Shown here one piece after another: positions 23,244-34,282 of a DNA stretch of 64,000 nt. Position 1 is the first letter of the stretch, and every line of letters begins with the position of its first letter. The stretch comes from Clarireedia homoeocarpa. Lineage: Eukaryota > Ascomycota > Leotiomycetes > Helotiales > Rutstroemiaceae. The notes beneath the pieces are model-generated. The model did no database searches. It saw only the letters and a program-made list of their open reading frames with translations, and had not been told where the DNA came from. Location: positions 672,895-736,894 of the forward strand of contig LNKV01000037.1 of assembly GCA_001465935.1 (NCBI GenBank). The letters run 5' to 3'. Made by a program: the position numbers and the translations under genes.

Positions 23244-25975
23244 ATTCTAGGTACTGGAAAGTCATTTCTTGGATCTTGGATCGTCAAAACAATTCTTGCG
23301 CAAACGAGCCTGAAGGTTTTGGTCATTAGCTTCAAAAATCATGCTCTCGACGACTTTCTGGAGGAGCTTCTCGATCTCGGAGTCGGACCCGATGTCATGG
23401 TACGTCTTGGATCGAAGTCGACTTCAAGAACTTCATCACTGCTTATGCATCATCGGCATCACCTTCGGACTGCCGATACTCGGGGGATGATAAATGCGCT
23501 TGAGCCTGAGGTGGAAGCACTTTCACAAGAATTACAAAAGGCATTTGTCAATTTCGATAGGGCGTCGATCTCTTGGAAAGATATTCATGAATATCTGGAG
23601 TTCTCTGAAGACGACCAGCAATTTCATGAAGCCTTCACTGTCCCAGAGGAATTACCAGGGTGGAATCAGGTTGCCAAGAAGAATAAGAAATCAAAGAGAA
23701 CTACCTGTACGATCGATGGAAAGCTGGCAACGATGCCGGTGTCTTCGCCAAGTCTGCATCCCAGGCCTTCCCGAAAGTCTGGAAGATACCGGTCCCTGCA
23801 AGAGCTCGCCTTGTGGAGAAGTGGACGAGGTCACTCTTTGAAGAAAGAATTGAGATGATTCAAGAGCTGTACAAGAAGTATAGTGCAGTTCAAGAAAAGC
23901 TGATTGGCTTACGCAGCGAGCAAAAGATTGAAACTTTGCGCAAGATGCGAGTGATTGGATGCACTACCACGGCTGCCGCCATGTACAACAAATTGATTCG
24001 TGGGGCGAACCCTGATGTTGTCCTAGTAGAGGAAGCAGGAGAGATTTTGGAGAGCCATATTCTCACCGCATTGACGCCAAGTGTAAAGCAGTTGATCTTG
24101 ATTGGAGACGACAAGCAGCTCCGCCCAAAAGCCAACAATTATGCTCTATCTGTTGAGAAAGGAAATGGGTATGACTTCAACAGGTCCTTGTTCGAAAGAT
24201 TGATTTTGCAGGGTCAGGAGCATACAACCTTACGCATGCAGCACCGAATGCACCCAGAAATCTCAGTTCTTGTTCGAGAACTCATGTACCCCGAACTTGT
24301 GGATGGGCCAAATACAACGAACAGAAAGCGTCCGCTTGGGGTACAAGGACGTGTTATATTTGTTAATCATACACATCCCGAGGTTGAGTCTACTGACATT
24401 GTCGATCGGCGCGAGCCTGAGCGAACAAATAGCAGACAGAATCCCTTCGAGGCGAAGATGGTTCTGAGACTAGTCAGGTATCTGAGCCAACGTAGCTAAT
24501 CCCTTTCGTGTTCTTGTCCGTCCCCCGATTTAATGCTTGTCGATTATTGAAAAGATACAACTCTTCTCGTCTCTCTTCATCATATGGCACTTTACTAACT
24601 CGTATTAGAGGGTTATGGAAGCGAGAAACTAGTAGTACTCACGCCATACCTTGGTCAGTTGCGTTTACTCCAAGAATACCTGAGTGAAGACAACGACCCA
24701 TGGCTGAACGATTTGGACTCGTTTGAACTTCTTCAAGCGGGTCTCATGACAAGGGCAGCAGCCAATGTTGACAAAGGTCGACTTCGAATCTCAACCATCG
24801 GTAATTATTTCCCATTTCTTTGTCGTTATACAACTGATCATCCGCAGATAATTACCAAGGCGAAGAGAGCGACATAGTCATTGTGTCCCTAACTCGAAGT
24901 AACGAAAGAGGCGACATTGGATTCATGAACGCGCCTGAGCGACTAAACGTTTTGCTATCTAGAGCGCGCTGTGACCTGATCATGATTGGCAACGAAGAAA
25001 CATTTATGGCAAGCAAGACGGGCGGGGAAACGTGGACCAAATTCCTCAAGTCACTACAAGCGAAAGGATGTCTGCATGATGGGCTGCCAATACGGTGTGA
25101 GAAGCATCCGGACAAGGCATATCTTTTGAAAGGCCCAGATGATTTTGATCATTTTTGTCCAGATGGTGGATGCTCAGAACCCTGGTATGTGTTGGCTATT
25201 GCTCCCAACGCTTCGTTGAGTTTGCCGCTAATAAGAAACAAGTGGACAACTACTGAAATGCAATCGCCACAAATGCATCCGTCGATGCCATCGTATTGAC
25301 GATCATAAGAACGTGGAATGCAAACGCACTCTCGAAAAGACTTGTGAGACGGGACACAAGACTAGCTTCCCATGCGGGAAATCGAAGGAAGCATGTGCTA
25401 AGTGCATCGAGGAGCAAAAGGCGCTTGAGCGCAGGGTAAAGAGAGACTTCGAGCTCGAAAAGCAACGATTGCAAGCTCAGGCACAATACGCAACTGAACT
25501 TCAGCAGATCCAGGACGAAATTGAACACTACAAGCGAGTCAGAAAAATTGCCGAAGAGGAAGAGCAAGCCAAGAAGCATCTCAGTCAACAGAAGAATGAT
25601 CTTGCTGCGCTCAAAGAAGCGTCCAAAAGGTTTGCGGAATTGAAGTCTGCGGAGAAAGCACGAGAGTTAGAGTCGGAGAAGCGAAAAGCTGCGAAGAAGT
25701 CTAAAGTTCCCTCACAGACCAGAGACCCCAACCAGCCTTGGTCTCCTCCGACGACGGCCAAGGAGGAATGGGAGCTACTCAAGCAAACGGAACTCGCTAA
25801 GAGTGAGCCGCTAGATGAGTTGATGGATATGATTGGACTCGAAGATGTGAAGCAGGAATTTTTGTCTATCAAGGCGAAGGTTGACACCTCCGTCTGGCAA
25901 GGAGTATCTCTCTCCAAAGACAGGTTCGGGTGTTCACTTCTTGGGAATCCTCCAGGGGGAGTGCGCTGGTATTAA
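23244..25975 (+). pseudogene. Helicase/NF-X1/AAA protein fragment bounded by two Walker A motifs
   Basis: The fragment starts inside the first P-loop (GTGKSFLGSWIVKTI, 23250) and continues with SF1 helicase motifs: NHALDDFLEELL, DEAG-type VVLVEEAGEIL (24018), LILIGDDKQLRP (24096), LRMQHRMHPEIS (24229), RISTIDNYQGEESDIV across an intron (about 24808-24848) and ERLNVLLSRAR (24938). Another intron lies at about 24478-24607. A Cys-rich NF-X1-like part and a coiled coil follow (25260-25700). The frame ends at GNPPG (25945), exactly inside the second P-loop, that of a C-terminal AAA+ domain. A frameshift lies near 23695 and damage near 25190-25260. Intact relatives are large RNA-helicase-like proteins with NF-X1 fingers and AAA modules. 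Both ends are lost, so it is nonfunctional. Confidence 0.8.
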
Positions 25976-26145
25976 CCGTTAAATCTGTTTACCACGGACC
26001 ACTTTTGGATCTGTGCCCTCGTGGTAAGATCACTCTGAGCTCTATGCGTCTATAGTTCATTTACGCCGTAATTCCAGTATGTCTATAGCTGGTAAGATCA
26101 CCATATGCTCTGTGCACTCATCTAATTTTGAAGTCGGAAGGGAAT
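25973..26145 (+). repeat. About 172-bp direct repeat, right copy
   Basis: Second copy of the repeat at 22912-23082, same orientation. It starts directly after the broken second Walker A motif of the helicase fragment. Confidence 0.8.
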
Positions 26146-26725
26146 AGTGGGGCCAGTTGGTGTGGAGGGCTGGTTCGTGAACGTTAATTGATTTCTCGAC
26201 TTCGAATGCCCCAAATCGAACCAGATGAAGTATGAAAATGTGACTAACCCCTCTCTTACTGCCCTTCTGTAAGGAGAAGCTACCGCGACCGCGCTGTCGC
26301 TGTCGCTCGAGGTGTATGATCACGATAGTGTACTAGTCCCAAAAGCGTAACTGTCTATATTATATGAACTAACCTTACCCATTCGGAGTTCATCAGTACT
26401 CCCTTTCCGATATATAGTTAAAGTACCTTCCAGCAAAATAACCCTAACTAGAGGCCCGCGGCATTTTCTACAAAACATTGGGCGGTGAGTACGTTCGCGC
26501 TATATATATATGCAGGTGGTGTGTTAAATATAGTTACTCTACATGTCAGGTAACTATATTCGAAGCCCATCGCAATATACATCTTGACCGAGTCAGCTAA
26601 GACACTCTACTTCAAGACACCAACTCAGTATATCCTTGCCTGGACCACATCGCGAGAGTGCGCTACAGCAATTTCTGACACTAACCACAGGTACTGTAAC
26701 CCATATTCGTATCGAACTAATTCCT
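26146..26725. other. No gene recognised
   Basis: No supported coding region. The segment is ordinary AT-rich intergenic DNA and includes the 3' flank of the DUF6594 gene on the minus strand. Confidence 0.4.
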
Positions 26726-27644
26726 TCAGGATAGATTAGACCAGAGAGCCGAAAGAACAGCTGCATAGGCCGCAGAAATTGCCATCATCTCCAAGTTTGA
26801 TATCCTCAATGCGACTGCCACAAGGAAAGAGAAAACCAGTATACAGACGGATATCACGGCCAGTTGCTTGCTCTTGAGACTCGGGTTAGATAGAGCGATG
26901 AGAGGAGCAAGAAGGAAAGTGGCCATAACTATCGCCGTGAGCGCCCGCCCGAGAACTTCGGCTATAAGGACACTATTCTGATATGACCACCGATGACCCT
27001 TGGTGGGAGGATCTAATGCTTCTATATTCCCGCTAGATCTCTTCAATAATCTCCAGTATCGGAAAGAGCGCAGCCACTTGTGAATACGTCGCTGAAAGGG
27101 GTCGGTACGAGACCGTGATATCAGATCCAGTCGCAAGAGCCTCGTTTTATACTTTTTATATAAAATAAGATCAGTGCGAGTACCAGATTGTTTCTCATCG
27201 TCTAGCAGAGAAAAAGTCTCCATAGCCATGATGTGATTGAAAGCGGCGAGTGCCTCATCTAGAAAGTTAAGTTAACAAGATAGAAGAGAAACAATACTTG
27301 GATAATAGGATAGTTTACATACCATACTGTCTGAGTAGATCGCGAAGCTTTAGTACCAAACCTTCGGTTATCGTGGCCTCTAATTTTGGCGTGTTTGGGT
27401 CTCTCTTGCTGTGTTGAAGGCCTAGTCGATCGATAGGCGAGATATCCAACTGGAGGCTCAGGCCAGCCTGGTAAACAGTATGGTCTAAATCAGCGATTTC
27501 GTCCTCGAGAAAACGAAGATTCAAGAGATGGGTAGTCTTAAACTAGCGAAATCCATATAGCATAAGGTTATTATCGTCGGTAGCCGCTTGCAATTGATTA
27601 GTGAACTTCATAGCTAACGAGTTATTGAACTCCTGTGTAGTCAT
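26726..27644 (-). pseudogene. DUF6594 membrane protein with a single in-frame TAG
   Basis: Exon 1 (27644-27323) and exon 2 (27258-26726) join across a 64-nt intron into 285 codons. One TAG at 27545-27543 interrupts YGFR and FKTTHLLNLRFLEDEIADLD. The conserved N-terminal DUF6594 motif LRFLEDEIADLDH is just downstream. The C-terminus has three hydrophobic helices (AEVLGRALTAIVMATFLLAP, LAVISVCILVFSFLVAVALR, ISAAYAAVLSALW), as usual in this fungal family of unknown function. Apart from the TAG the frame and splice sites are intact, so inactivation would be recent; a downstream start would lose only about 33 residues. Confidence 0.75.
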
Positions 27645-28119
27645 ATTAAAGAGAGTAAAGTAGAATAATTAAAGGAAAGACTGAACTGAACAGACAGTCG
27701 AGAACTAGAAACCCTAAACAAGATAGTTTAATTATTTATTACGCCAGCACGCAATCTTAACACGGCTTTGGAAACAAAGGGAGTGTCTATAGTGGCTATA
27801 TACATATACAGACCGACCACATAGGCGTAGCCGCCGACTCTTCCCCGTACGGACTGCGAGTAAGTCAAGAAGCCACCCGACCCAGCAATGCTCAAACTGC
27901 ATAGGTAACTCAAAAAGGCAGAGTGCAGTCCTTATACAGATGAGAACAGGCCTTATAGGCCTTGCCCACTTCCTAAATACTGCAAAAGTCCCGAAATTCT
28001 CAACGAAACAATGCAAATGCGGGCAGGGGCGGGAAACCCCAAAACGTGTTCTACTATATTGTACTTTCGACGACAATTTCTGGTAGTTAATTCTCTTCTG
28101 TACGAATCCACAAATTTGT
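27645..28119. other. No gene recognised
   Basis: I see only short frames in this interval. It contains the probable promoter of the DUF6594 gene and no recognisable motif. Confidence 0.4.
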
Positions 28120-28662
28120 GAGAAATGAGGGGATTCCCAGATTAAGGAACGATCTCCAGTTGACAGCTATTCAATACTCTTCCATTTATAAGCTATGAAA
28201 TCTCCTAGAATCACTTATTTTGCCACATTTTGAGGATATAAACCTCCTTCAATTCGCCATGTAGTTAGTTCTTCAGATAGATACAATTCAGTGCATTTCT
28301 ACAAGCTCCATAAATCTCACAAAATTGAAAGTCGGTGAGCATAGACAGGCAGCGGGTAAATTCAGAGAAGCAGTGAGTTTTGTAGCAGGTTTTTAGTCTA
28401 AGCGAGAGCTAGGTTTTCCTTCGTACGACTATAGAAGTACTCCATAGCCCTAATGTGAGATTTTGAGCTAAGAAGTGCATGTGTTGATTTATCTGAAGAA
28501 CTAATTTACAGAGAAAACAGAGGGTTTATATCCTCAATAAAGTGCCCATAATGCCATCATATAGAGATTTCTAGAGAGCCAGGCATTTATGTCATCGACG
28601 GCTCCTGTGAAGCCCTGGGATCCACCATGTTCCGAGCATCTCCGAATGCCTTCATTTTCACA
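28120..28662. mobile_element. Fold-back (MITE-like) element with long imperfect inverted arms
   Basis: The left arm (about 28120-28325) and the reverse complement of the right arm (about 28435-28662) share ordered blocks: AAATGAGGGGATTCCCAGAT versus AAATGAAGGCATTCGGAGAT at the outer ends, TTGAGGATATAAACC, TAGTTCTTCAGATA, GTGCA..TTCT and AAATCTCAC. The arms are diverged and no ORF lies between them. The outer motif and GTGCATTTCTAC also occur at 23127-23205, so this is one member of a repeat family. Confidence 0.6.
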
Positions 28663-28665
28663 CCT

Positions 28666-28690
28666 AATCAATCAATCAATCAATCAATCA
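28666..28690. repeat. (AATC)6 microsatellite
   Basis: Six perfect AATC units directly beside the outer end of the fold-back element. Confidence 0.85.
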
Positions 28691-28763
28691 ACTATAATAA
28701 CTGTAAAGTCTTACCCAAGTGAACAAGGTACATTGGTAGACTGGTCAGCTAGGCATTCCATTT

Positions 28764-29864
28764 TTAGTGAGGACATGCCTCATTTTCGTCCAACGTCTCA
28801 TTTCGTATACACTCGAAGTAGAGCCCTCGCACGCCATTTTTAATTTGTTGCACTTTGATAGTCAGATCATCCACGGCCACTCGCAGCGGGCATCGTAATG
28901 CCATCTCACAGCTATGCTTGAGAGTCCTCCCTATCAACTCAAATCGAAACAAAATCTCGGAAATAGAGCTGTTGTGAAAGGGTCCTGTTGATGGCCATAG
29001 TCCACACATTCTCAATAATTCGAAGTAATCCGCAACCCTGGACTTCATTGTACAGTATTTCTGCTCCAGAGTAGTATTCCGGCAAGGGTGACATTTCTTA
29101 GCTTCTATTGGCAGCATTCGTCCACAGTCGACACAAAAGAGGTTCTGCATTATATAACATCTCTGATTTTGTCGTAATAATGTCTCGACAGACTCAAGCT
29201 CCTTTTGCATTCGATTCAGCGTTTCGTAAATGCACTTTAAGATGTCACCTAACGTTTGTTAGCTGCTTATCTGATTTATATTCATATGCGTACCGGCCAA
29301 GTTTGAAGGCAAATGTTCTAGCATTGCAATAAGATCCCATTGAGAAGAAAAGCTGGGGGACAACTGGAGTATAGCCTTCTGGGTTATGCTTCCAAATTCT
29401 CCTTTATCGGAAAACATATAAGCTGCAAGAACTAGGTACCCAAGCTCATCTGATGTATTTGTGTGTTGAAGTTTATCAAACCAATGCGCTATCCAGGGAC
29501 CAAGCGCATTCACACATCGGTATTTGTCTGAGTGAATAGCAAGATCAGCCAACTCTTCAGCAGTCATTCTTTCCGTCATAGAACCATGATGATGGAGGAT
29601 GTTCAGAATAGTCTCCATCGAGAAGTCATTGTCCTCACGCATCTCGATTGTTGGACGATAATGAGCAAGGAGTTTCTTGCGTTCCGCGAAGTAGGGTTGA
29701 AACAAGGTCGCAAACACTGGAGATGCCAGGCTGAGAAATTTGCTTGAGACGAGATATGAATCTTGTGGTTCATCATTCGAATCAAAAAAACCTAGGACAA
29801 CGTCACCATTGGGGTCAATATAATGTATGGTGTCGAACGGTGGTGCAATAGTGGGTTGTGACAT
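28764..29864 (-). CDS. BTB/POZ domain protein
   Basis: Exons 29864-29294 and 29248-28764 join across a 45-nt intron (GTACGC to TTAG) into 351 codons. The N-terminal half is a BTB/POZ fold typical of fungal proteins: GDVVLGFFDSNDE, FLSLASPVFATLFQPYF, then helices TAEELADLAIHSDKYRCVNA and DELGYLVLAAYMF. The C-terminal half has a Cys cluster, LFCVDCGRMLPIEAKKCHPC, and helices. Such fungal BTB proteins are numerous and mostly uncharacterised; protein-protein interaction is the expected role. The frame is intact. The start ATG gives the expected short lead before the domain. Confidence 0.8.
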
Positions 29865-30970
29865 GTTCTCCTATCCAAGATTTAGTATTCTTTCCTTGGC
29901 AGTCTTGAAAATACTGCGTGTGATGCTAAATCGTTATTGGTCGTCACTCAGCTGGATTATAAATAAAGAACTAAGTACAGTATAGTACTGACCTGAATCT
30001 GCTGATTCTAAATATCCTATTTACGTGATCCTCCGTCGCACGGTACACGAACGAAAATCTAACCCTAGAACGGTATTACGGCGTAATGCCAGAGGAATAG
30101 TGTTAGGATCTGCAAGGTGAATACGTGATTCGCAGATAGACTATAAGAGGGCCACGAACCAAGGAGTATCTAGAGCAGAATTGTCAGTGGCTCAGAAGGA
30201 AGCTTGGAAAGCGACTGTAAAAATAAATCTTTTAAATCTCTCTTTTCTCCTTCCCTCCCCTTACCCCACTAAAAGATGAGAAAAGTGAACATGCTAGTCA
30301 ACGAGATACGGACATAATGCTGACCTTGCGCCGTCGGCGGATACGTAAAGTGGAGCTTGGAAAATGATAGCTGGCGACAGCGCTCTACCTTTTAGAAAGC
30401 AGCCAATCAAATCGAATATAAATAGCGTTCCTTTTTTTTCTAAATCAACAACATCGACTCGGAATATTCAAGTATGCTAGCACGTTGTGAAGTTACTAGG
30501 GGGAAATTATTTATCCTTTGACACCAAGCATTTTCTAGAAAATACCGTCGACATCTAGTTAGGGAAACCCCGATACCGTCTTTCACCTTGCTTCCTCCTC
30601 GGCCAGGCAATCTCGTGGCGAAAAGTAGGCCAACGTTGTGATGACACTTTTCGTGATGACCTCCATAATGATCCTTGTCCTCAAGCCTTGCCCTGTCCCC
30701 GACGTGCTCCCTGGTACTCCTTACCTACGCCTGTGACCGCCGTAACAACACCGCAATCGAAGCCCACTGTATATTGTCTTCCTGACGAATACTAATAATT
30801 TGTAGATTGATTTTTGAATATCCTATAAAAATCTAGTTTAAAAGTCTCTTCTCTTTTCTATTCTTTCTATTCTTTTATTAAAGAAGTCTTTGTTTTAACT
30901 ACAGTAATACATAGTACTGTATATCCTGTAAGGAAATACTATTACTTTTTCACTTTCATATAAAAATTTA
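29865..30970. other. No gene; 1.1-kb noncoding interval
   Basis: No supported frame. It includes the BTB gene promoter and polypyrimidine runs (30240-30270, 30840-30890). The right end is the target duplication of the MITE at 30971. Confidence 0.45.
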
Positions 30971-31217
30971 ACGTCTGTCCCTGCGTAGCGAGACTCCCTG
31001 TGTAGCGAGACAGACCAATGAAATCACAAGGATTCTGATTTTTGCTTCGTAATATCGCTTTTAAACCAACGACAGTAAAAAGTATTTATATTCAGAGTCA
31101 GTAATATATTCGTTATACTACTCCTCTTAATATAGCGATTTGTTAATCTTGAAATTCGTTCAATTTGATTGGTCTGTCTCGGTATACAGGGAGTCTCGCT
31201 ACGCAGGAACGGACGTG
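30971..31217. mobile_element. 247-bp MITE with about 50-bp TIRs and AATTTA target duplication
   Basis: The left end ACGTCTGTCCCTGCGTAGCG and onward pairs with the right end over about 50 bp with few mismatches, including GCGAGACTCCCTGT and GAGACAGACCAAT. AATTTA flanks both sides (30965-30970 and 31218-31223). Each TIR contains an internal repeat of GTAGCGAGAC (in the right arm the inner copy is altered). There is no coding capacity. The size and structure are those of a nonautonomous DNA transposon. Confidence 0.85.
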
Positions 31218-31469
31218 AATTTATTTCTTCAGGTACTGTACAATTAAATAGTACTGTATAAATAAAAATATTATAGTATAAATAATTTCCCCTACTTAAT
31301 ATTCAGTATCAAATGGACATTCTATATATATTTTCAGTACTGCACTCTTCGTTTCTTAAAAAATTGAAGCTATCTAATATGAGGTGACCCCTAGAATTCT
31401 TACTCTGTGAACCATTCAAAGAAACCACTCAAAATTTTAGACCGATCAGATCCACCTCTTCTTGACATC

Positions 31470-33221
31470 ATGAGAACTCAAAGCTCCAAACATATCGAAT
31501 CTCCCTGGGGAAACAACGAAGGCATCAAGCTTTTAAAGAACGGCTCCGTCGATGACAAGGCGCTGAGTCTACATTCACAGATAATAAAAGAAACGGCGAC
31601 TGTATCGGCATTGGGTATTCATGAATTGTGTGCCGTGGGGAAAAAATGGACCCTAACTGACGGGTAAGAAAACCTTTCACTACAAGTAGGATACCTGCTA
31701 ATAACTGTACTCTTTAGAAATATTGTACTTCTAGGCTCATCATCCGCCACAGATGGAACTTCGGAACTTGCAGTTTTATATCTTGAAAGCTTTACTTGCT
31801 ATCATTTCAGTAGCACGGAGCTTGAAGAGTCTGGGTGGCACGAAGCTGTAAAGAACGCAACAGATGGAGCTTGCCATTCAGGGCTGGTTATACTCGTTGG
31901 CAATAAAGATGGATACGCTTCACTAAGTTCCTTTATTATTGATATATCTAATCAAACGCTTCGAAAACAAACTTCCTCTCCAACCTTGCCGGATGGTATC
32001 AGCGTCTCTGCGATCAGCATAAATGAGCGGTATGTTTGTATTGCACGGAAGGGGAGTGATAACAACTGCCAGTGGGAAATCCTCATCTTCGACCGAACTA
32101 GCTATGAAAAAAATGAAAAAACTTTGCGTGGGCCAGCGATCACAGGAGAAGATGCGGGTAACAATCATGTTCAAAATATCTTTATTCAAAAGACTTGCAT
32201 AGTTGCAGTAACCACATGTAGTAATCTCTTCTATTAGAATGACAGATTAGCCGCTATACAGGATCAATCACCAAACTCTATCAGTAATTTATTGGGCGAT
32301 GAAGGGATAATTGATACGGTCTACTTAAGTCAGGATTCGAAACGAGCGGTGATAATGGACTTGCTTGATGCGGATAACGTTGCAATGATCCTTTCCGACA
32401 AATCATCTCTTGTCCCAGCAGCAAGTCGCTATACTGGTCATTCTCGATACCTCCGTATCGATGCCGATTGTCGAACGGCCGTTCGTGGATCGATGACTAA
32501 CGATGGAAATGACGTTATCACTCCGCGGTTTGATATATATCCTATCTCAGAAGAAGAACCATGGGCAACGATAGAGCCATTGAGCGCCTCCCTTGAACGT
32601 GATTTAGGTTCATTTGTTGATGTGTGGGTCAATCAAATTTCACTCACTTACTTTGGTAACAAGGGAGTTATCCAGATAAGATTCGTTAAGAATAATGAAA
32701 CAATATCTCTTCATACGAGCAGTCGATATTTACCGCTGAATTACGATTGCTGGAAGCTTCGGCCTCAATTAAGTTTATGGACTACCCTTCCTATCGAGAT
32801 TATAGATATGATAACTTTTGAGGGTATCATTCAAGATTTCATTGATCCACTTGATCTTGATCTTCATCCCCCCAAACTTCCATTGGGCTATGGCACACGG
32901 ATCGAGTACGGTAAACTTGCAGCATTACTGTGGATACTTAAGAAATGGATGATATGTAAAAAAATCTTCTTCAGCGCTCAACGTTCTTACTCGAAAGTTC
33001 TCGAGCTTTACTATCATTCACATATTTCCTTCGCATTCCCATCTATATTGCTGCCGACGAATATCACAATCTATTCCCCCCTGTTAAATCTAGACGTAAG
33101 ATGGACGAAAAGACAGCCGCGGCTTGGTTTAAGCAATTCTTTCATAAAAACTCAAGATTGGTTAGAATCAGGTTCCATTTCGAACGTATGGGCATTACAT
33201 TTCTTTTCGCTCAAAGCTTGA
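31470..33221 (+). pseudogene. Unrecognised gene with a single in-frame TAG
   Basis: Exon 31470-31663, a 54-nt intron, then 31718-33221 form 566 codons in one frame. A single TAG (32235-32237) lies between SNLFY and NDRLAAIQDQS; CAG to TAG fits. The frame is also open upstream of the first ATG back to 31395, so a 5' exon may be missing. The sequence has beta-rich stretches suggestive of a repeated-blade fold (ELAVLYLESFTCYHF, ISVSAISINERYVCIAR, NHVQNIFIQKTCIVAVTT), and later KLAALLWILKKWMICKKIFF. I do not recognise the family. The last 70 residues may come from a shifted frame. Confidence 0.5.
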
Positions 33222-34282
33222 TATAACAATTGGTCATACCGAACTCATTGGATGAGGTTTACATTGAAAGATCCTAAGATCCAAGGAGCTTATATATACG
33301 AAGGGGCTTTATCAGTCACGTGCTTCCATCATGTGTATACTAAGCGCTGATTAGCCCGGGAGTTGGGTGCCCACGCAGTTCAACTTGGGTGCCTACTGTT
33401 ACGAATGCTTGTTCTTCTGAGTCACGTGGAAGTGGTCAGGGGACTGAATACTATCGGTCGGAGACAGAGAGTACTATCGTAGGTTTAACGTTGGCGGTCA
33501 CACAGGAAATCGATAGATGTAATAGTAGGCAACAAGTAGTAACTGAAGTTAATCAATTGAGTTGAGCACGAAGCTCTATATACTAAGGAAATACTATCTA
33601 CTTATATAGACCTTCGTTCTCTGTTTGTCCCATCAGTCCCATCAGGTCCATCAATGAAATCCCTGATGGTACTGATGGAACTGGTGGGTCGTCATGTGAC
33701 TTCTGACTAAGGGTTCTACTAAAGGTACCGATCCCGTCCAAGGCGCTTTCCTTTGCTTAGGTACTTCCTTCTGTGGAGTACCTCTTATTCTCTAAGTGCT
33801 CTCTTTGTAAGATACTGTTTGTTCTGTAAGTACCTTTATCCGTTAAGGTACTCTTCCTTCTTTACTTTATGTCTAAACCTACAGACTTCTGCATATTATA
33901 TTATAAGTTTAAATTGTTTATATAAAAAAATATAATTTATATAATTTTTAAAAAAACTATTTATATAATTATATTTTATAATATTTTTATATAATCTCAG
34001 TCGCGGTGCTGGCCCCCCCGAGTTTAGCGGCCGCCGCATTAGGCAAGGTGCGTGCACGGACCGGCTGCCGCTTTCAACGTCTATAAAAATCGCGCGTCCT
34101 CCTCTCCTTGACTTTCATCCTTTTCAATTCTCTTCCAACCCTCTTTTACTTGGTCATTCGACTTTGCTGTACCCTGCTATGCACTCTCGACCCCTTCCAC
34201 ATAGACCCACTCGAATGGCCTTCACATCGGCCTCGCCGCAGCTGAAAACCTCGAGGATACGATGCATCTAAAGTCAGAATTC
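33222..34282. other. No gene; possible LTR remnant and A/T tract
   Basis: TGTTACGAATGCTTGTTCTT (33399) followed by GAGTCACGTG resembles the 5' end of fungal LTRs, and a Pol II-like U3/R style follows, but no matching target duplication was found. The interval also holds the hairpin at 33630-33678 and an A/T-only tract at about 33885-33995. Confidence 0.3.
33630..33678. repeat. 17-bp inverted repeat (hairpin)
   Basis: CCATCAGTCCCATCAGG (33630-33646) pairs with CCTGATGGTACTGATGG (33662-33678) with one mismatch across a 15-nt loop. Each arm is itself a direct repeat of CCATCAG. Confidence 0.7.

Noticed and set aside
22912..26145. The pair of 172-bp repeats as LTRs of a retrotransposon
   Set aside because: No gag, protease, reverse transcriptase or integrase lies between them, no primer-binding site is evident and flanking target duplications do not match.
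5141..34010. A/T blocks at 4.3-5.1 kb and 33.9-34.0 kb, each followed by GGTGCTGGC, as the same element boundary
   Set aside because: The shared word is only nine bases and the sequences beyond it do not align.
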